From the NCBI GenBank assembly GCA_046589965.1, contig JBKJVF010000170.1, forward strand, positions 1 to 28,969: 28,969 bases of DNA, given 5' to 3'. Made by a program: the position numbers and the translations under genes. How positions within the stretch are numbered: the first letter of the stretch is position 1; every line of letters begins with the position of its first letter. Shown here in pieces: positions 7,990-15,581 of the stretch. The notes beneath the pieces were generated by a model, which was not told where the DNA came from, made no database searches, and saw only the letters and a list, made by a program, of their open reading frames with translations. This DNA is from JAJNPS01 sp046589965 (GTDB taxonomy: Bacteria; Pseudomonadota; Alphaproteobacteria; Rhodobacterales; Rhodobacteraceae).

Positions 7990-8694
7990 ATGACCTTTCA
8001 CATCGGTGCCAAACCCGGCGACATCGCCGAAACCGTCTTGTTGCCGGGTGATCCCTACCGTGCCCGATGGGCCGCGCAGACCTATTTGAAAGACGCGGTT
8101 CTGGTGAACGAAGTGCGCGGCATGCTGGGCTATACCGGGACATGGAAAGGCCACCGCGTCACCATCCATGGATCGGGCATGGGGATGCCATCGCTGTCGA
8201 TCTATGCCAATGAGCTTATCCGCGACTATGGCGCGCAGACCCTGATCCGCATTGGTAGTGCCGGTGCGCTGCAAGAAAACATCAAGGTCCGCGACGTCGT
8301 ACTGGCAATGACGACATCGACCGCAGGTTCCCCGTCGCGCACGATCTTTCGTGAACTTTCCTTTGCGCCTTGCGCTGATTTCGGCCTCTTGTCGGCGGCA
8401 CACGAGGCGGCGCAGTCCTTGGGGGTCCCGATCCATGTGGGCGGCATCTTTTCGTCCGATACGTTCTATGACGAACGCCCAGACCTTGGTGCGGAACTGA
8501 CCCGCCACGGGACGCTCTGCGTCGAGATGGAGGCGGCAGAGCTATACACCCTTGCCGCCCGTTATGGCCGCAGAGCGCTTGCCGTTCTGACGATTTCCGA
8601 CCACATCGTCACAGGCGAAGCCTTGCCTGCGGATCAGCGCGAGAAAAGCTTTGGCGCGATGGTCGAGGTGGCGTTGGAAGCCGCTTTTGCCTGA
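7990..8694 (+). CDS. deoD: Purine-nucleoside phosphorylase
   Basis: This cytoplasmic salvage enzyme splits purine (deoxy)nucleosides with phosphate into a free base and (deoxy)ribose-1-phosphate. The protein has 234 residues, and its key positions match E. coli DeoD numbering: phosphate-binding Arg24 in GDPYRA, Ser90 in GSAGAL, Met180-Glu181 in VEMEAAELYTLAA, and the catalytic Asp204 in ISDH. An agaacgtc ribosome-binding region precedes the ATG. It lies 58 bp after the transglycosylase gene and is followed by a small CCCGC/GCGGG hairpin at 8722-8736 without a T-run. Confidence 0.96.
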   Translation: MTFHIGAKPGDIAETVLLPGDPYRARWAAQTYLKDAVLVNEVRGMLGYTGTWKGHRVTIHGSGMGMPSLSIYANELIRDYGAQTLIRIGSAGALQENIKVRDVVLAMTTSTAGSPSRTIFRELSFAPCADFGLLSAAHEAAQSLGVPIHVGGIFSSDTFYDERPDLGAELTRHGTLCVEMEAAELYTLAARYGRRALAVLTISDHIVTGEALPADQREKSFGAMVEVALEAAFA

Positions 8695-8773
8695 TCACCC
8701 TTGCGTGACGCAGGCTGGCATCCCGCTATGTGCGGGCTTAGGTCCGACGTAACCCGAACGATTGGACCATTCC

Positions 8774-9709
8774 ATGAAAGCCGCCCGAATCCACGCCTAT
8801 GGTGCGTCATCCGAAATACGGATCGAAGACGCCCCCCTGCCCGTCTTGAACGACGATGACGTGCTCATCCGGGTCGTCGCGACCTCGGTCAATCCGGTCG
8901 ACTGGAAGATCCGCAAGGGTTACCTCAAGGCGATGATCCCCTATAAAATGCCCCTGACCATGGGCTGGGATGTGTCCGGGGTCGTTGAAAAGACCGGCTC
9001 TGCCGTTACCCGCTTCAAACCTGGCGACGCGGTCTATTCGCGCCCTGACATCGTCCGCAACGGTGCTTACGGCGAGTACGTCGCCGTCCGGGAAAGCGAG
9101 ATCGCGTTCAAGCCCACGACCGTCAGCCATGTGGAGGCCGCCAGCCTTCCCCTCGTTTCCATCACTGCGTGGGAGTCGCTGTTCACCACCGCCAACCTGA
9201 CCAAGGGCCAGCGCGTCCTGATCCATGCCGGGGCGGGCGGCGTCGGTTCCATTGCTGTGCAACTGGCCCGTGCCAAGGGGGCCCATGTCACCGCCACAGC
9301 GTCGGCAGGCAAGGCTGAATTGGTCCGGTCGCTTGGCGCTGATGAGGTGATCGATTACAGGTCGCAAGATTTTTCAAGGATTGCCAAAAACATGGACGTC
9401 GTCTTCGACACTGTCGGGGGCGAAGTGCAGGAAAAGTCCTGGGGTGTCCTCAAACCCGGCGGAATGCTGGTCTCGATCACCGACCGCCCGTCCGAAGACC
9501 GCGCCAAAGCTGAAGGCAAGCGCGCAGCGTTCGTCTTCATCGGGCCAAACGCACCGATTCTGGCCGATCTTGCCGGAATGGTCGACCTCGGTCTGGTCCG
9601 CCCCCTGATCGCCGCAGAATATGGCTTGAACGACACGGCACGGGCCCAGGATTTCAGCGAAACCGGCCGCGCGACCGGCAAGGTCGTGATCTACGTGGGC
9701 CACCCGTAA
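8774..9709 (+). CDS. Zinc-independent MDR oxidoreductase (quinone oxidoreductase-like)
   Basis: This is a 311-residue medium-chain dehydrogenase/reductase, probably an NADPH-dependent quinone or enone reductase. The GroES-like N-terminal half includes TSVNPVDWKIRKG (residues 37-49) and GWDVSGVV (64-71). The Rossmann half has the dinucleotide loop HAGAGGVGS (151-159). No cysteine cluster for catalytic or structural zinc is visible, which separates it from alcohol dehydrogenases. I chose the ATG at 8774 over an in-frame TTG at 8762 because MKAARIHAYG is the usual N-terminus of this family. The natural substrate is not evident from sequence or neighbours. Confidence 0.88.
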   Translation: MKAARIHAYGASSEIRIEDAPLPVLNDDDVLIRVVATSVNPVDWKIRKGYLKAMIPYKMPLTMGWDVSGVVEKTGSAVTRFKPGDAVYSRPDIVRNGAYGEYVAVRESEIAFKPTTVSHVEAASLPLVSITAWESLFTTANLTKGQRVLIHAGAGGVGSIAVQLARAKGAHVTATASAGKAELVRSLGADEVIDYRSQDFSRIAKNMDVVFDTVGGEVQEKSWGVLKPGGMLVSITDRPSEDRAKAEGKRAAFVFIGPNAPILADLAGMVDLGLVRPLIAAEYGLNDTARAQDFSETGRATGKVVIYVGHP

Positions 9710-9726
9710 CGACCCTTGCGGAACCG

Positions 9727-9754
9727 TCACCCCTCTGTTTCTCATGGGGGGTGA
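9727..9754 (+). repeat. Leader hairpin next to the ribosome-binding site of the SHMT-like gene
   Basis: TCACCCC (9727-9733) pairs with GGGGTGA (9748-9754), and the right arm touches the AAGGAG Shine-Dalgarno at 9754-9759. It may influence translation of the gene starting at 9767, or may belong to the end of the previous transcript. No riboswitch class is recognised. Confidence 0.35.
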
Positions 9755-9766
9755 AGGAGCCCGTCG

Positions 9767-11089
9767 ATGTCCCATCTTACCCCACGCCCTTGGGTGCCTG
9801 CCGCTTGCGAGACGCTGATCCAGCGGATCGCTGGTGAAACCGCCGCCCCGTCCGACCGCATCGCCGACCGGATCGAGGCGCTGATCATCCGGAACCTGGA
9901 GATTCACGACCGCGACTGCTTCAACCTGAACCCGGCAACCAATGTGATGAACCCGGCGGCAGAGGCGGTGCTGGCGCGGGGCTTGGGCCAACGACCCAGC
10001 CTGGGCTACCCCGGCGACAAGTACGAAATGGGGCTGGAGGCAATCGAGGAGATCGAGGTCATCTGCGCCGAGCTTGCCGCCGAAATTTTCCAGGCGACCT
10101 ATGCCGAAATTCGCGTGGGTTCTGGCGCGCTTGCCAACCTTTACGGCTTCATGGCGATGGCAAAACCGGGGGATGCCATCATTGCGCCCTCGCCTGCCAT
10201 TGGCGGCCATGTCACCCACCATGCCGGCGGGTCAGCGGGGATGTACGGGCTGGTGACGCATACTGCCCCTGTCGATGCTGACGGGTATACTATCGACCTT
10301 GCGGGGCTCGCGGCGCTGGCCCAGCGCGTGCGTCCCAAAATCATCACTGTCGGCGGCAGTCTTAACCTCTTTCCCCATCCCGTCGCTGAGGTGCGCGCCA
10401 TCGCCGACAGGGTCGGCGCCAAAGTGCTGTTCGATGCCGCGCACCAATGCGGGATGATCGCGGGCGGCATGTTCCCGAACCCGCTGTCGCAAGGCGCGCA
10501 TCTGATGACAATGAGCACCTACAAATCGCTCGGCGGTCCGGCGGGCGGGCTGATCGTGACCAACGATCCGGCGATTGCAGAACAGTTGGATACGATTGCT
10601 TACCCGGGCATGACGGCCAATTTCGATGCCTCGAAATCGGCTGCCCTGGCACTGACTCTGCTCGACTGGCGCGACTATGGCCGCGCCTATGCGCGCGCAA
10701 TGGTGGACCTGGCGCAAGCCCTGGCGCGGGAGCTTGCAGCCCTTGGCCTGCCCGTCCATGCCGCCGAACGCGGCGCCACGCAATCGCATCAGTTCGCCAT
10801 CCAGGCGGCGGCCTTTGGCGGCGGTCATGCCGCGTCGAAAACACTGCGTCGTGCCGGGTTCCTGGCCTGCGGCATCGGCTTGCCGATCCCGGACGTTGCG
10901 GGTGACATGAACGGTCTGCGGATTGGCACGCCCGAACTGGTCCGGCGCGGCGTGACACCGGCCGATGCCCCGGCCATTGCCGCACTGATTGCCGAAGGCC
11001 TGCGATCAAATGCCCCCGAAACTGTCGCGCCACGCACCGCAGCGCTTCGCGCGCGGTTTCAGGGACTTCATTTCATCAGGCAGGGTTGA
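9767..11089 (+). CDS. Atypical serine hydroxymethyltransferase-like PLP enzyme
   Basis: This 440-residue fold-type I PLP enzyme of the SHMT superfamily keeps several family landmarks: NPATNVMNP (55-63), GYPGDKYEMG (80-89), the cofactor-binding GSGALANLY (118-126), GGHVTHHAGG (146-155), DAAHQCGMIAGG (223-234) with Asp223 and His226, and the PLP lysine Lys253 in STYKSLGGPAGG (250-261). In housekeeping GlyA the lysine region reads THKTLRGPRGG. Here the His is Tyr and RGPR is GGPA, so this is probably not the main folate-dependent GlyA. A 2-methylserine hydroxymethyltransferase, another aldolase or a transaldolase are alternatives. The ATG at 9767 has AAGGAG 7 nt upstream. An aldo/keto reductase gene follows 52 bp later and could share its pathway. 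Confidence 0.8.
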   Translation: MSHLTPRPWVPAACETLIQRIAGETAAPSDRIADRIEALIIRNLEIHDRDCFNLNPATNVMNPAAEAVLARGLGQRPSLGYPGDKYEMGLEAIEEIEVICAELAAEIFQATYAEIRVGSGALANLYGFMAMAKPGDAIIAPSPAIGGHVTHHAGGSAGMYGLVTHTAPVDADGYTIDLAGLAALAQRVRPKIITVGGSLNLFPHPVAEVRAIADRVGAKVLFDAAHQCGMIAGGMFPNPLSQGAHLMTMSTYKSLGGPAGGLIVTNDPAIAEQLDTIAYPGMTANFDASKSAALALTLLDWRDYGRAYARAMVDLAQALARELAALGLPVHAAERGATQSHQFAIQAAAFGGGHAASKTLRRAGFLACGIGLPIPDVAGDMNGLRIGTPELVRRGVTPADAPAIAALIAEGLRSNAPETVAPRTAALRARFQGLHFIRQG

Positions 11090-11141
11090 CCCAGCCGATT
11101 CGTGCGGCTCTAGTGCCGTCCCCGCGCGATAGGAGATGGCG

Positions 11142-12125
11142 ATGAAACAGCGACAACTTGGACAAGATGGCCCGATGGTTTCCGCGATCGGCCTGGGCTG
11201 TTTGTCCTTTGGTGGGCTATTCGGCGCCACCACGACCGATGCGTCCTTGCGGTGCCTCGACGCGGCCTGGGACAACGGCATCACGTTTTTCGACACCGCC
11301 AACATCTATGGCAATGGTGTGTCCGAGGATGTGCTTGGGCAATGGTTGCGAAGCCGCCGCCGCCCGGCAGTGGTCGCGACCAAGGCCGGCATTGTCGGCG
11401 GTCCGAACCGGCGTATCGACAATTCCGACGCCTATCTGCGGGGCGAGCTTGAAGGATCGCTTCGCCGTCTTGGCCTTGACCATGTGGCCCTGTTCTACAT
11501 CCACCGCCACGAAGAGGCGCGCCCTATCGAAGAGGTCGCAACGACCCTTGCGGCGCTGGTGGCCGAGGGCAAGATCGGCGGTTATGGCATGTCAGAAATT
11601 GCACCCTACACACTGCGGCGCGCCCATGCGGTGCATCCCTGCCGGGCGGTACAGAACGAATACTCACTTTGGACACGTCAGCCGGAACTGGGGCTGATCC
11701 AGGCTTGTGCGGAACTCTCCACAGCATTCGTGCCGTTCTCTCCGCTGGCGCGCGGTGCGATGGGCCACACAATGCTGGACCCCTTGGCCTTGCCGGAAAA
11801 CGAATTCCGTCGCCAAATTCCACGCTTTTCGGCCCAAAACTGGCCTCACAACCGTGCGAGGATCGAGGCGTTTCGCAGCTATGCAGCGGATCAGGCTGTG
11901 TCACCTGCGGCGCTCGCGCTGGCTTGGGTTCTGCATCAGGGATCCCATCTGATCCCCATTCCCGGCACCCGCACTGCCAGCCATGTCCTGGACTGGATTG
12001 CGGCCAGCGATATGGTGGTGACACCTGAAATGCGCGCCGAAACCATGCGGCTCTTGCCGGTCGGCTGGGCCTTTGGCGACCGATACAACCACGATCAGGC
12101 CAACACGGTCGAACGCTATTGCTGA
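11142..12125 (+). CDS. Aldo/keto reductase
   Basis: This 327-residue TIM-barrel NADPH-dependent carbonyl reductase carries the complete AKR tetrad: Asp51 and Tyr56 (FFDTANIYGNG), Lys81 (VATKAG) and His121 (FYIHRHE). The C-terminal LIPIPGTRTASHV is the family's cofactor-binding segment. The ATG at 11142 is preferred over the one at 11136 because AGGAG lies 6 nt upstream of the former and directly abuts the latter. The sequence looks like the AKR11/12-type group of general oxidoreductases; its substrate is unknown. It ends 13 bp before the convergent luxI-type gene. Confidence 0.92.
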   Translation: MKQRQLGQDGPMVSAIGLGCLSFGGLFGATTTDASLRCLDAAWDNGITFFDTANIYGNGVSEDVLGQWLRSRRRPAVVATKAGIVGGPNRRIDNSDAYLRGELEGSLRRLGLDHVALFYIHRHEEARPIEEVATTLAALVAEGKIGGYGMSEIAPYTLRRAHAVHPCRAVQNEYSLWTRQPELGLIQACAELSTAFVPFSPLARGAMGHTMLDPLALPENEFRRQIPRFSAQNWPHNRARIEAFRSYAADQAVSPAALALAWVLHQGSHLIPIPGTRTASHVLDWIAASDMVVTPEMRAETMRLLPVGWAFGDRYNHDQANTVERYC

Positions 12126-12126
12126 A

Positions 12127-12152
12127 CCCTCGCCAGGATCAGCTTGCGAGGG
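12127..12152. terminator. Possible bidirectional terminator between the AKR and luxI-type genes
   Basis: CCCTCGC (12127-12133) and GCGAGGG (12146-12152) form a 7-bp GC-rich stem with a 12-nt loop. It lies in the convergent junction and overlaps the 3' end of the synthase gene. Neither flank has a good T-run. Confidence 0.4.
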
Positions 12153-12864
12153 CGATCTGTGGCTCGGTCACCGGGGGCCGCGGCACCAACTGGACCAGGG
12201 ATGAGTTCATATCGACAGTGTCGGTTTCGCGGTGGAGGTGCAGATAATCCGACCTGGCCTTGCGTGACGCGTGCTGCGAAGAGTAGGCCGCAGGCATCCT
12301 CAATACGGCATAAAGCCTGCCATCTTCGTCGTTGCGGTAAGGCTCGCCCAGTCGCGTCGCGTCGTAGCCAAGCTGGCGCAGCGCGCGCATCAGCGCAAGC
12401 GATGACAGACAGATCAATTCGTTCGCACCATGCGCAATGACGGTTTCGACCAATCCGTCCACGATCAGGCGCAGGCATTCGCTGCGCTCGCGCTGTGTTT
12501 TCAGCGTGTCTGAGATGACCAGCCGCGTGCATTCCCAGACCATCGGGCTGGCAATCTCGACCGACATCACATGTGCAGGGATATGCGGCAACTTGCCGGA
12601 ATAGGCATCCCGCAGCATGTAGGTGTGTTCACCCCAAGTGGCTGTTGTGGCCATTGCGCGGGCCCCACCAACAACGGCACCGTCCTGCATCACAAGCGAG
12701 TAATGCGCGACCGGCGTATCATACTGGTCCATTTCAATTGTTTCGTTATGCGGGATATCCCACTTCAACTGATCGACGAACACTTCTTTTCTCAGTCGCA
12801 GAAAGTCCCAGAACGCAGGACCGTGGCGGTGCAGGCCACAAAAGTCAAAACGCAGATTGAACAT
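12139..12864 (-). CDS. LuxI-type N-acyl-homoserine lactone synthase
   Basis: The predicted enzyme makes an acyl-homoserine lactone quorum-sensing signal from S-adenosylmethionine and an acyl-ACP. In the 241-residue reading all LuxI hallmark residues are present: Arg25 and Phe29 (LRKEVFVD), Trp35 (LKWD), Asp46 and Asp49 (EMDQYD), Arg69 (GGARAM), and Glu111 and Arg114 (WECTRLVI). I start at the ATG at 12864, with GGGGGA 5 nt upstream; the adjacent ATG at 12867 is also possible, and a GTG at 12915 is open but lacks a ribosome-binding site. The C-terminal tail of about 40 residues is longer than in LuxI. A luxR-type gene lies upstream on the same strand across a 404-bp gap, and a lux-box-like inverted repeat lies 64 bp upstream of the start. 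Acyl-chain length cannot be read from sequence. Confidence 0.93.
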   Translation of the reverse strand: MFNLRFDFCGLHRHGPAFWDFLRLRKEVFVDQLKWDIPHNETIEMDQYDTPVAHYSLVMQDGAVVGGARAMATTATWGEHTYMLRDAYSGKLPHIPAHVMSVEIASPMVWECTRLVISDTLKTQRERSECLRLIVDGLVETVIAHGANELICLSSLALMRALRQLGYDATRLGEPYRNDEDGRLYAVLRMPAAYSSQHASRKARSDYLHLHRETDTVDMNSSLVQLVPRPPVTEPQIALAS

Positions 12865-13268
12865 CATAATCCCCCAACTCACGGAAACAATCTGCCCGAA
12901 AATCGTCGAGAGCACTACCCCACAAGTTGTAATGTGGTGTGAATCGGAGAAAAAAGTGTCACAAATCGGACATTTGAGGCGGAATTGAGGTTAATAAGTG
13001 CAAGTGCGTGTTTCGATTGTCGATCATTTGGCGACTAGGTCTGCGAAACCTGTAGGGCCACCGGAAACAATGCAGCATCAAACCTCGGAATTTCGCATGT
13101 TCAGGTGCGATGACCTGTGCGACCGCCTTGACCGATTCGCGCGCAGGTTGCGCGCGCTTTGGTGACGACGAATGGTCTGGAAAGGTTGTATCTGCCAGTC
13201 AGGCAGGTCTGGAACGTCCGAAGGCCACTTGGACAAAGCAGTCGGGTGACGCGCTCAAACGGTCTGCT
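12865..13268. other. 404-bp gap between luxR-type and luxI-type genes
   Basis: No protein gene is supported here. Besides the dyad at 12917-12940, the gap holds CAAATcggacATTTG (12962-12976), CAGGTgcgatgACCTG (13102-13117) and a strong GC hairpin, CGCGCGC/GCGCGCG with a 5-nt loop (13138-13156). The last may end the luxR transcript, although no T-run follows. The sequence is visibly more AT-rich from about 12940 to 13080 than its surroundings, as expected for a promoter region. Confidence 0.5.
12917..12940 (-). promoter_or_regulatory. Lux-box-like inverted repeat upstream of the synthase gene
   Basis: The arms ACCCCACA and TGTGGTGT (7 of 8 complementary) flank 8 nt, giving a 24-bp dyad centred about 64 nt before the luxI-type start. 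Its position and size suit a LuxR-family operator controlling the synthase. The arms do not match the Vibrio lux box. Confidence 0.5.
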
Positions 13269-13886
13269 TCAGAACAGGCGTCGTGACGCCGCGATGGTTG
13301 CGGCCTGCGACACCGTGCGGGCGGAAAGCTTGCGCTTGGCTCCGTTCAGGCGCGCTTTTACGGCGCTTTCGGAGATACCGATGGTATCGGCGATCTGGCG
13401 CAGACGCATACCGCGCGACAACAGACGAAGCGCTTCGATCTCGGCGCCGGTCAGGGCCTGATCCAGCGGCTGGACCTGATCGGAATGCAGCATGGTCAGG
13501 ATCGACGACAACAGCTCAAGTTCCGGGGACAGGAATTCCCGATCTCCCCGGAAGAAATAGCCGAAACTTCGGCGCCCCTGGTCGCTGGGCAAATGCGCTG
13601 ACGCAACTGCACCGTGTGTCAACCCGAACAGGGCAGCGGTCGCAACCACACCCATCGGGTCGGCCGACTCAAGCTCCGACACGCGCGCGATGCCGGTGCG
13701 GGCATAGACCCACTTCATCAACGGATCGTAGACCACCAGCCCATGTTTTGTGTAATGCTCGACCCAAGGGTCCGGCAGTTGGTTCAATTCCTCACTTGGA
13801 AAAGAAAATCCCACACGCAGTGCTACATAAAAGCCTGCCGGTGCCAACATTCCAATTTGTTCGGTGAACTCTTGCAATCGTGTCAT
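13269..13886 (-). CDS. LuxR-family quorum-sensing transcriptional regulator
   Basis: This 205-residue regulator has an N-terminal autoinducer-binding domain (about 1-135) and a C-terminal LuxR-type HTH (about 145-205). The pocket residues Trp41, Tyr45 and Asp54 have the W-x3-Y-x8-D spacing of TraR/LuxR. The HTH region reads LTGAEIEALRLLSRGMRLRQ, then IADTIGISESAVKARLNGAKRKL. It is rather short compared with LuxR (about 250), with the difference at the N-terminus. It lies upstream of the synthase gene on the same strand, so it is the likely cognate receptor. The ATG at 13886 has no strong Shine-Dalgarno. A homologous HTH-less gene diverges from it across 103 bp. Confidence 0.92.
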   Translation of the reverse strand: MTRLQEFTEQIGMLAPAGFYVALRVGFSFPSEELNQLPDPWVEHYTKHGLVVYDPLMKWVYARTGIARVSELESADPMGVVATAALFGLTHGAVASAHLPSDQGRRSFGYFFRGDREFLSPELELLSSILTMLHSDQVQPLDQALTGAEIEALRLLSRGMRLRQIADTIGISESAVKARLNGAKRKLSARTVSQAATIAASRRLF

Positions 13887-13989
13887 CTGATCAAAGCAGT
13901 TGCCGAACGAGCCAATGAGACATACCGTGGATCACTATCCAGTTACCCGGCTCGGTTGATCTGCTGCGTTGGAAGCACCTTAGAGATGT

Positions 13990-14469
13990 ATGATGGCTAA
14001 GGAAATGCGTAAAGTCGAAGAGATGCGGGAGGTGCTCGCTCAACTCGGTGCGATCTGCGACACCGGATTTGCTCTTGCGATCCATATCCGATTCACGCGG
14101 TCTGCTTTGCTTTACCGGACCTACAACCAAGAGTGGATCGAGCATTACAGTGAAAAGGGCTACTTCCTGTCCGACCCGGTCGTCCATTGGGGCCTGACGC
14201 ACGAAGGCGCGGTTGACTGGGACGCACTCGATGAACTGGACAACGAAGGGGTATTGTCCGACGCCAAGCGCTTTGGGCTTTCGAATGGCTGGACCTTTGC
14301 GGTCGGCCCGGCCTCGTCGCGCACGATTTCTGGCCACACCAAGTCCGGCGCGCCCTTCACTGCCGACGAGCGTCGCACGATCGAGGCTCTGGTCACGCGG
14401 GCGCATGACTTGACCGACGACATCGACACAATGGCGCTTGGCATGGTCGAAGCGCTGCGCGCGCTCTGA
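13990..14469 (+). CDS. LuxR-like autoinducer-binding-domain protein without DNA-binding domain
   Basis: This 159-residue protein is collinear with the signal-binding domain of the neighbouring LuxR. Both share the pattern W-(I/V)-EHY-x3-G-x4-DP followed by a Trp, and both have an FGL segment later on. The pocket residues Trp49, Tyr53 and Asp62 keep the TraR/LuxR spacing. The protein stops where the linker would lead into the HTH, and only 14 bp separate its stop from the convergent sdhB stop, so no displaced HTH exists downstream. It may bind an acyl-homoserine lactone and heterodimerise with the full-length regulator, by analogy with the truncated TraR homologue TrlR. That function is inference. 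Starts at 13990 or 13993 are equally plausible. Confidence 0.85.
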   Translation: MMAKEMRKVEEMREVLAQLGAICDTGFALAIHIRFTRSALLYRTYNQEWIEHYSEKGYFLSDPVVHWGLTHEGAVDWDALDELDNEGVLSDAKRFGLSNGWTFAVGPASSRTISGHTKSGAPFTADERRTIEALVTRAHDLTDDIDTMALGMVEALRAL

Positions 14470-14483
14470 CGCGGGATTGAGAC

Positions 14484-15260
14484 CTAGACGACGCGATCGA
14501 CCATCATGTGCTTGATCTCCGCAATCGCCTTGGCAGGATTCAGGCCCTTCGGGCAGGTTTTGGCGCAATTCATGATGGTGTGGCATCTGTAAAGCTTGAA
14601 CGGGTCTTCCAGCGCATCCAGACGTTCGGGCGTGGCCTCGTCGCGGCTGTCGATGATCCAGCGATACGCGTGCAACAGCGCCGCAGGGCCAAGATACTTG
14701 TCCCCGTTCCACCAATAACTGGGGCACGATGTCGAACAACACGCGCACATCACGCATTCATACAACCCATCAAGCTTGCTGCGGTCGTCAATTGATTGCC
14801 GCCACTCTTTTGCCGGCCGGTTCGTTTTCGTCTCAAGCCATGGCATGATAGAGGCGTGCTGGGCGTAAAAGTGTGTCAAATCCGGGACAAGGTCCTTGAT
14901 TACAGACAAATGTGGCAGCGGATAGATGCGCACATCACCCTTGACCTCGTCCAACCCATAGATGCAGGCCAGCGTGTTGATCCCGTCGATATTCATCGCG
15001 CATGACCCGCAGATGCCTTCACGGCAGGACCGTCGGAAGGTCAAAGTCGGGTCAATCTCGGTCTTGATCTTGATCAGTGCGTCCAGAACCATCGGCCCGC
15101 AGGTGTCCAGATCGACGAAATAGGTGTCGACGCGCGGATTTTCACCATCATCGGGTGTCCAGCGATAGACTTGGAACTTGCGGACGTTCTTGCCCTCTGG
15201 CCTTGGCCAGGTCTTGCCCGTGCGGATCTTTGAATTCTTGGGCAGCGTGAACTGAACCAT
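14484..15260 (-). CDS. sdhB: Succinate dehydrogenase iron-sulfur subunit
   Basis: This is the electron-transfer subunit of respiratory complex II. It passes electrons from FAD in SdhA through three Fe-S clusters to quinone. Of its 258 residues, the [2Fe-2S] ligands are Cys79, Cys84, Cys87 (SCREGICGSC) and Cys99; the [4Fe-4S] and [3Fe-4S] ligands come from CVMCACCSTSCP and from CHTIMNCAKTCPKGLNPAKA. It is the last gene of the sdh operon and is separated from sdhA by three other genes. It starts 3 bp after the upstream lipoprotein gene, with AAAGG as its ribosome-binding site. Confidence 0.98.
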   Translation of the reverse strand: MVQFTLPKNSKIRTGKTWPRPEGKNVRKFQVYRWTPDDGENPRVDTYFVDLDTCGPMVLDALIKIKTEIDPTLTFRRSCREGICGSCAMNIDGINTLACIYGLDEVKGDVRIYPLPHLSVIKDLVPDLTHFYAQHASIMPWLETKTNRPAKEWRQSIDDRSKLDGLYECVMCACCSTSCPSYWWNGDKYLGPAALLHAYRWIIDSRDEATPERLDALEDPFKLYRCHTIMNCAKTCPKGLNPAKAIAEIKHMMVDRVV

Positions 15261-15263
15261 CGG

Positions 15264-15581
15264 TCAGCCTTTCCATTCCGGGAACGAATACAGCGGGCGC
15301 GAAGGCGGCACCCCGGCGCGCTGCATGACACAGGCATCATAGACCGCAGACGGGTCGCGCCCCATGATGTAGTCCGACGTGACCGTCAGTTCCAGCGACC
15401 CCGAGGTGCGGCCATCGGAGCTCGCACCCACCGCGACCTCGCCCCTTGGCTGCTGCGCCAGCCGCGCACGCTGAAAACATTCCCGTTCCGCCTGCGCCAA
15501 GGTCACCGGACCACAGGCCACAAGCGCTGTGGCAAAAGCCAGCATCAGGAAGGGCATAGGTCTTGGCATCATCGAACTCAC
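15264..15581 (-). CDS. Small putative lipoprotein in the sdh operon (second)
   Basis: This 105-residue protein has a hydrophobic signal ending in lipobox LVAC (MPFLMLAFATALVAC), so it is probably an envelope lipoprotein. The mature part contains CFQRARLAQQ and DACVMQRAGV; with the lipidated residue excluded, the two remaining cysteines could pair. I take the GTG at 15581 as start because it overlaps the upstream stop as GTGA, a sign of translational coupling; ATG codons at 15572 and 15569 are alternatives. No function is recognised. It ends 3 bp before sdhB. Confidence 0.75.
   Translation of the reverse strand: MSSMMPRPMPFLMLAFATALVACGPVTLAQAERECFQRARLAQQPRGEVAVGASSDGRTSGSLELTVTSDYIMGRDPSAVYDACVMQRAGVPPSRPLYSFPEWKG

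Noticed and set aside
8722..8736. CCCGC/GCGGG hairpin after deoD as a terminator
   Set aside because: Only 5 bp with no T-run; noted with deoD but not called.
12865..12915. Longer luxI-type reading from a GTG at 12915
   Set aside because: It lacks a ribosome-binding site, while the GGGGGA before 12864 is well placed and the family N-terminus begins there.
13048..13056. ACCTGTAGG, identical to the left half of the Vibrio lux box
   Set aside because: The right half is absent; the following bases do not form a dyad. A half-site alone is not convincing.
13928..13941. TGGATcactATCCA dyad between the two divergent LuxR-type genes as a lux box
   Set aside because: Five-base arms and 14 bp total are short for a LuxR-type operator, and it does not resemble the dyad before the synthase gene.
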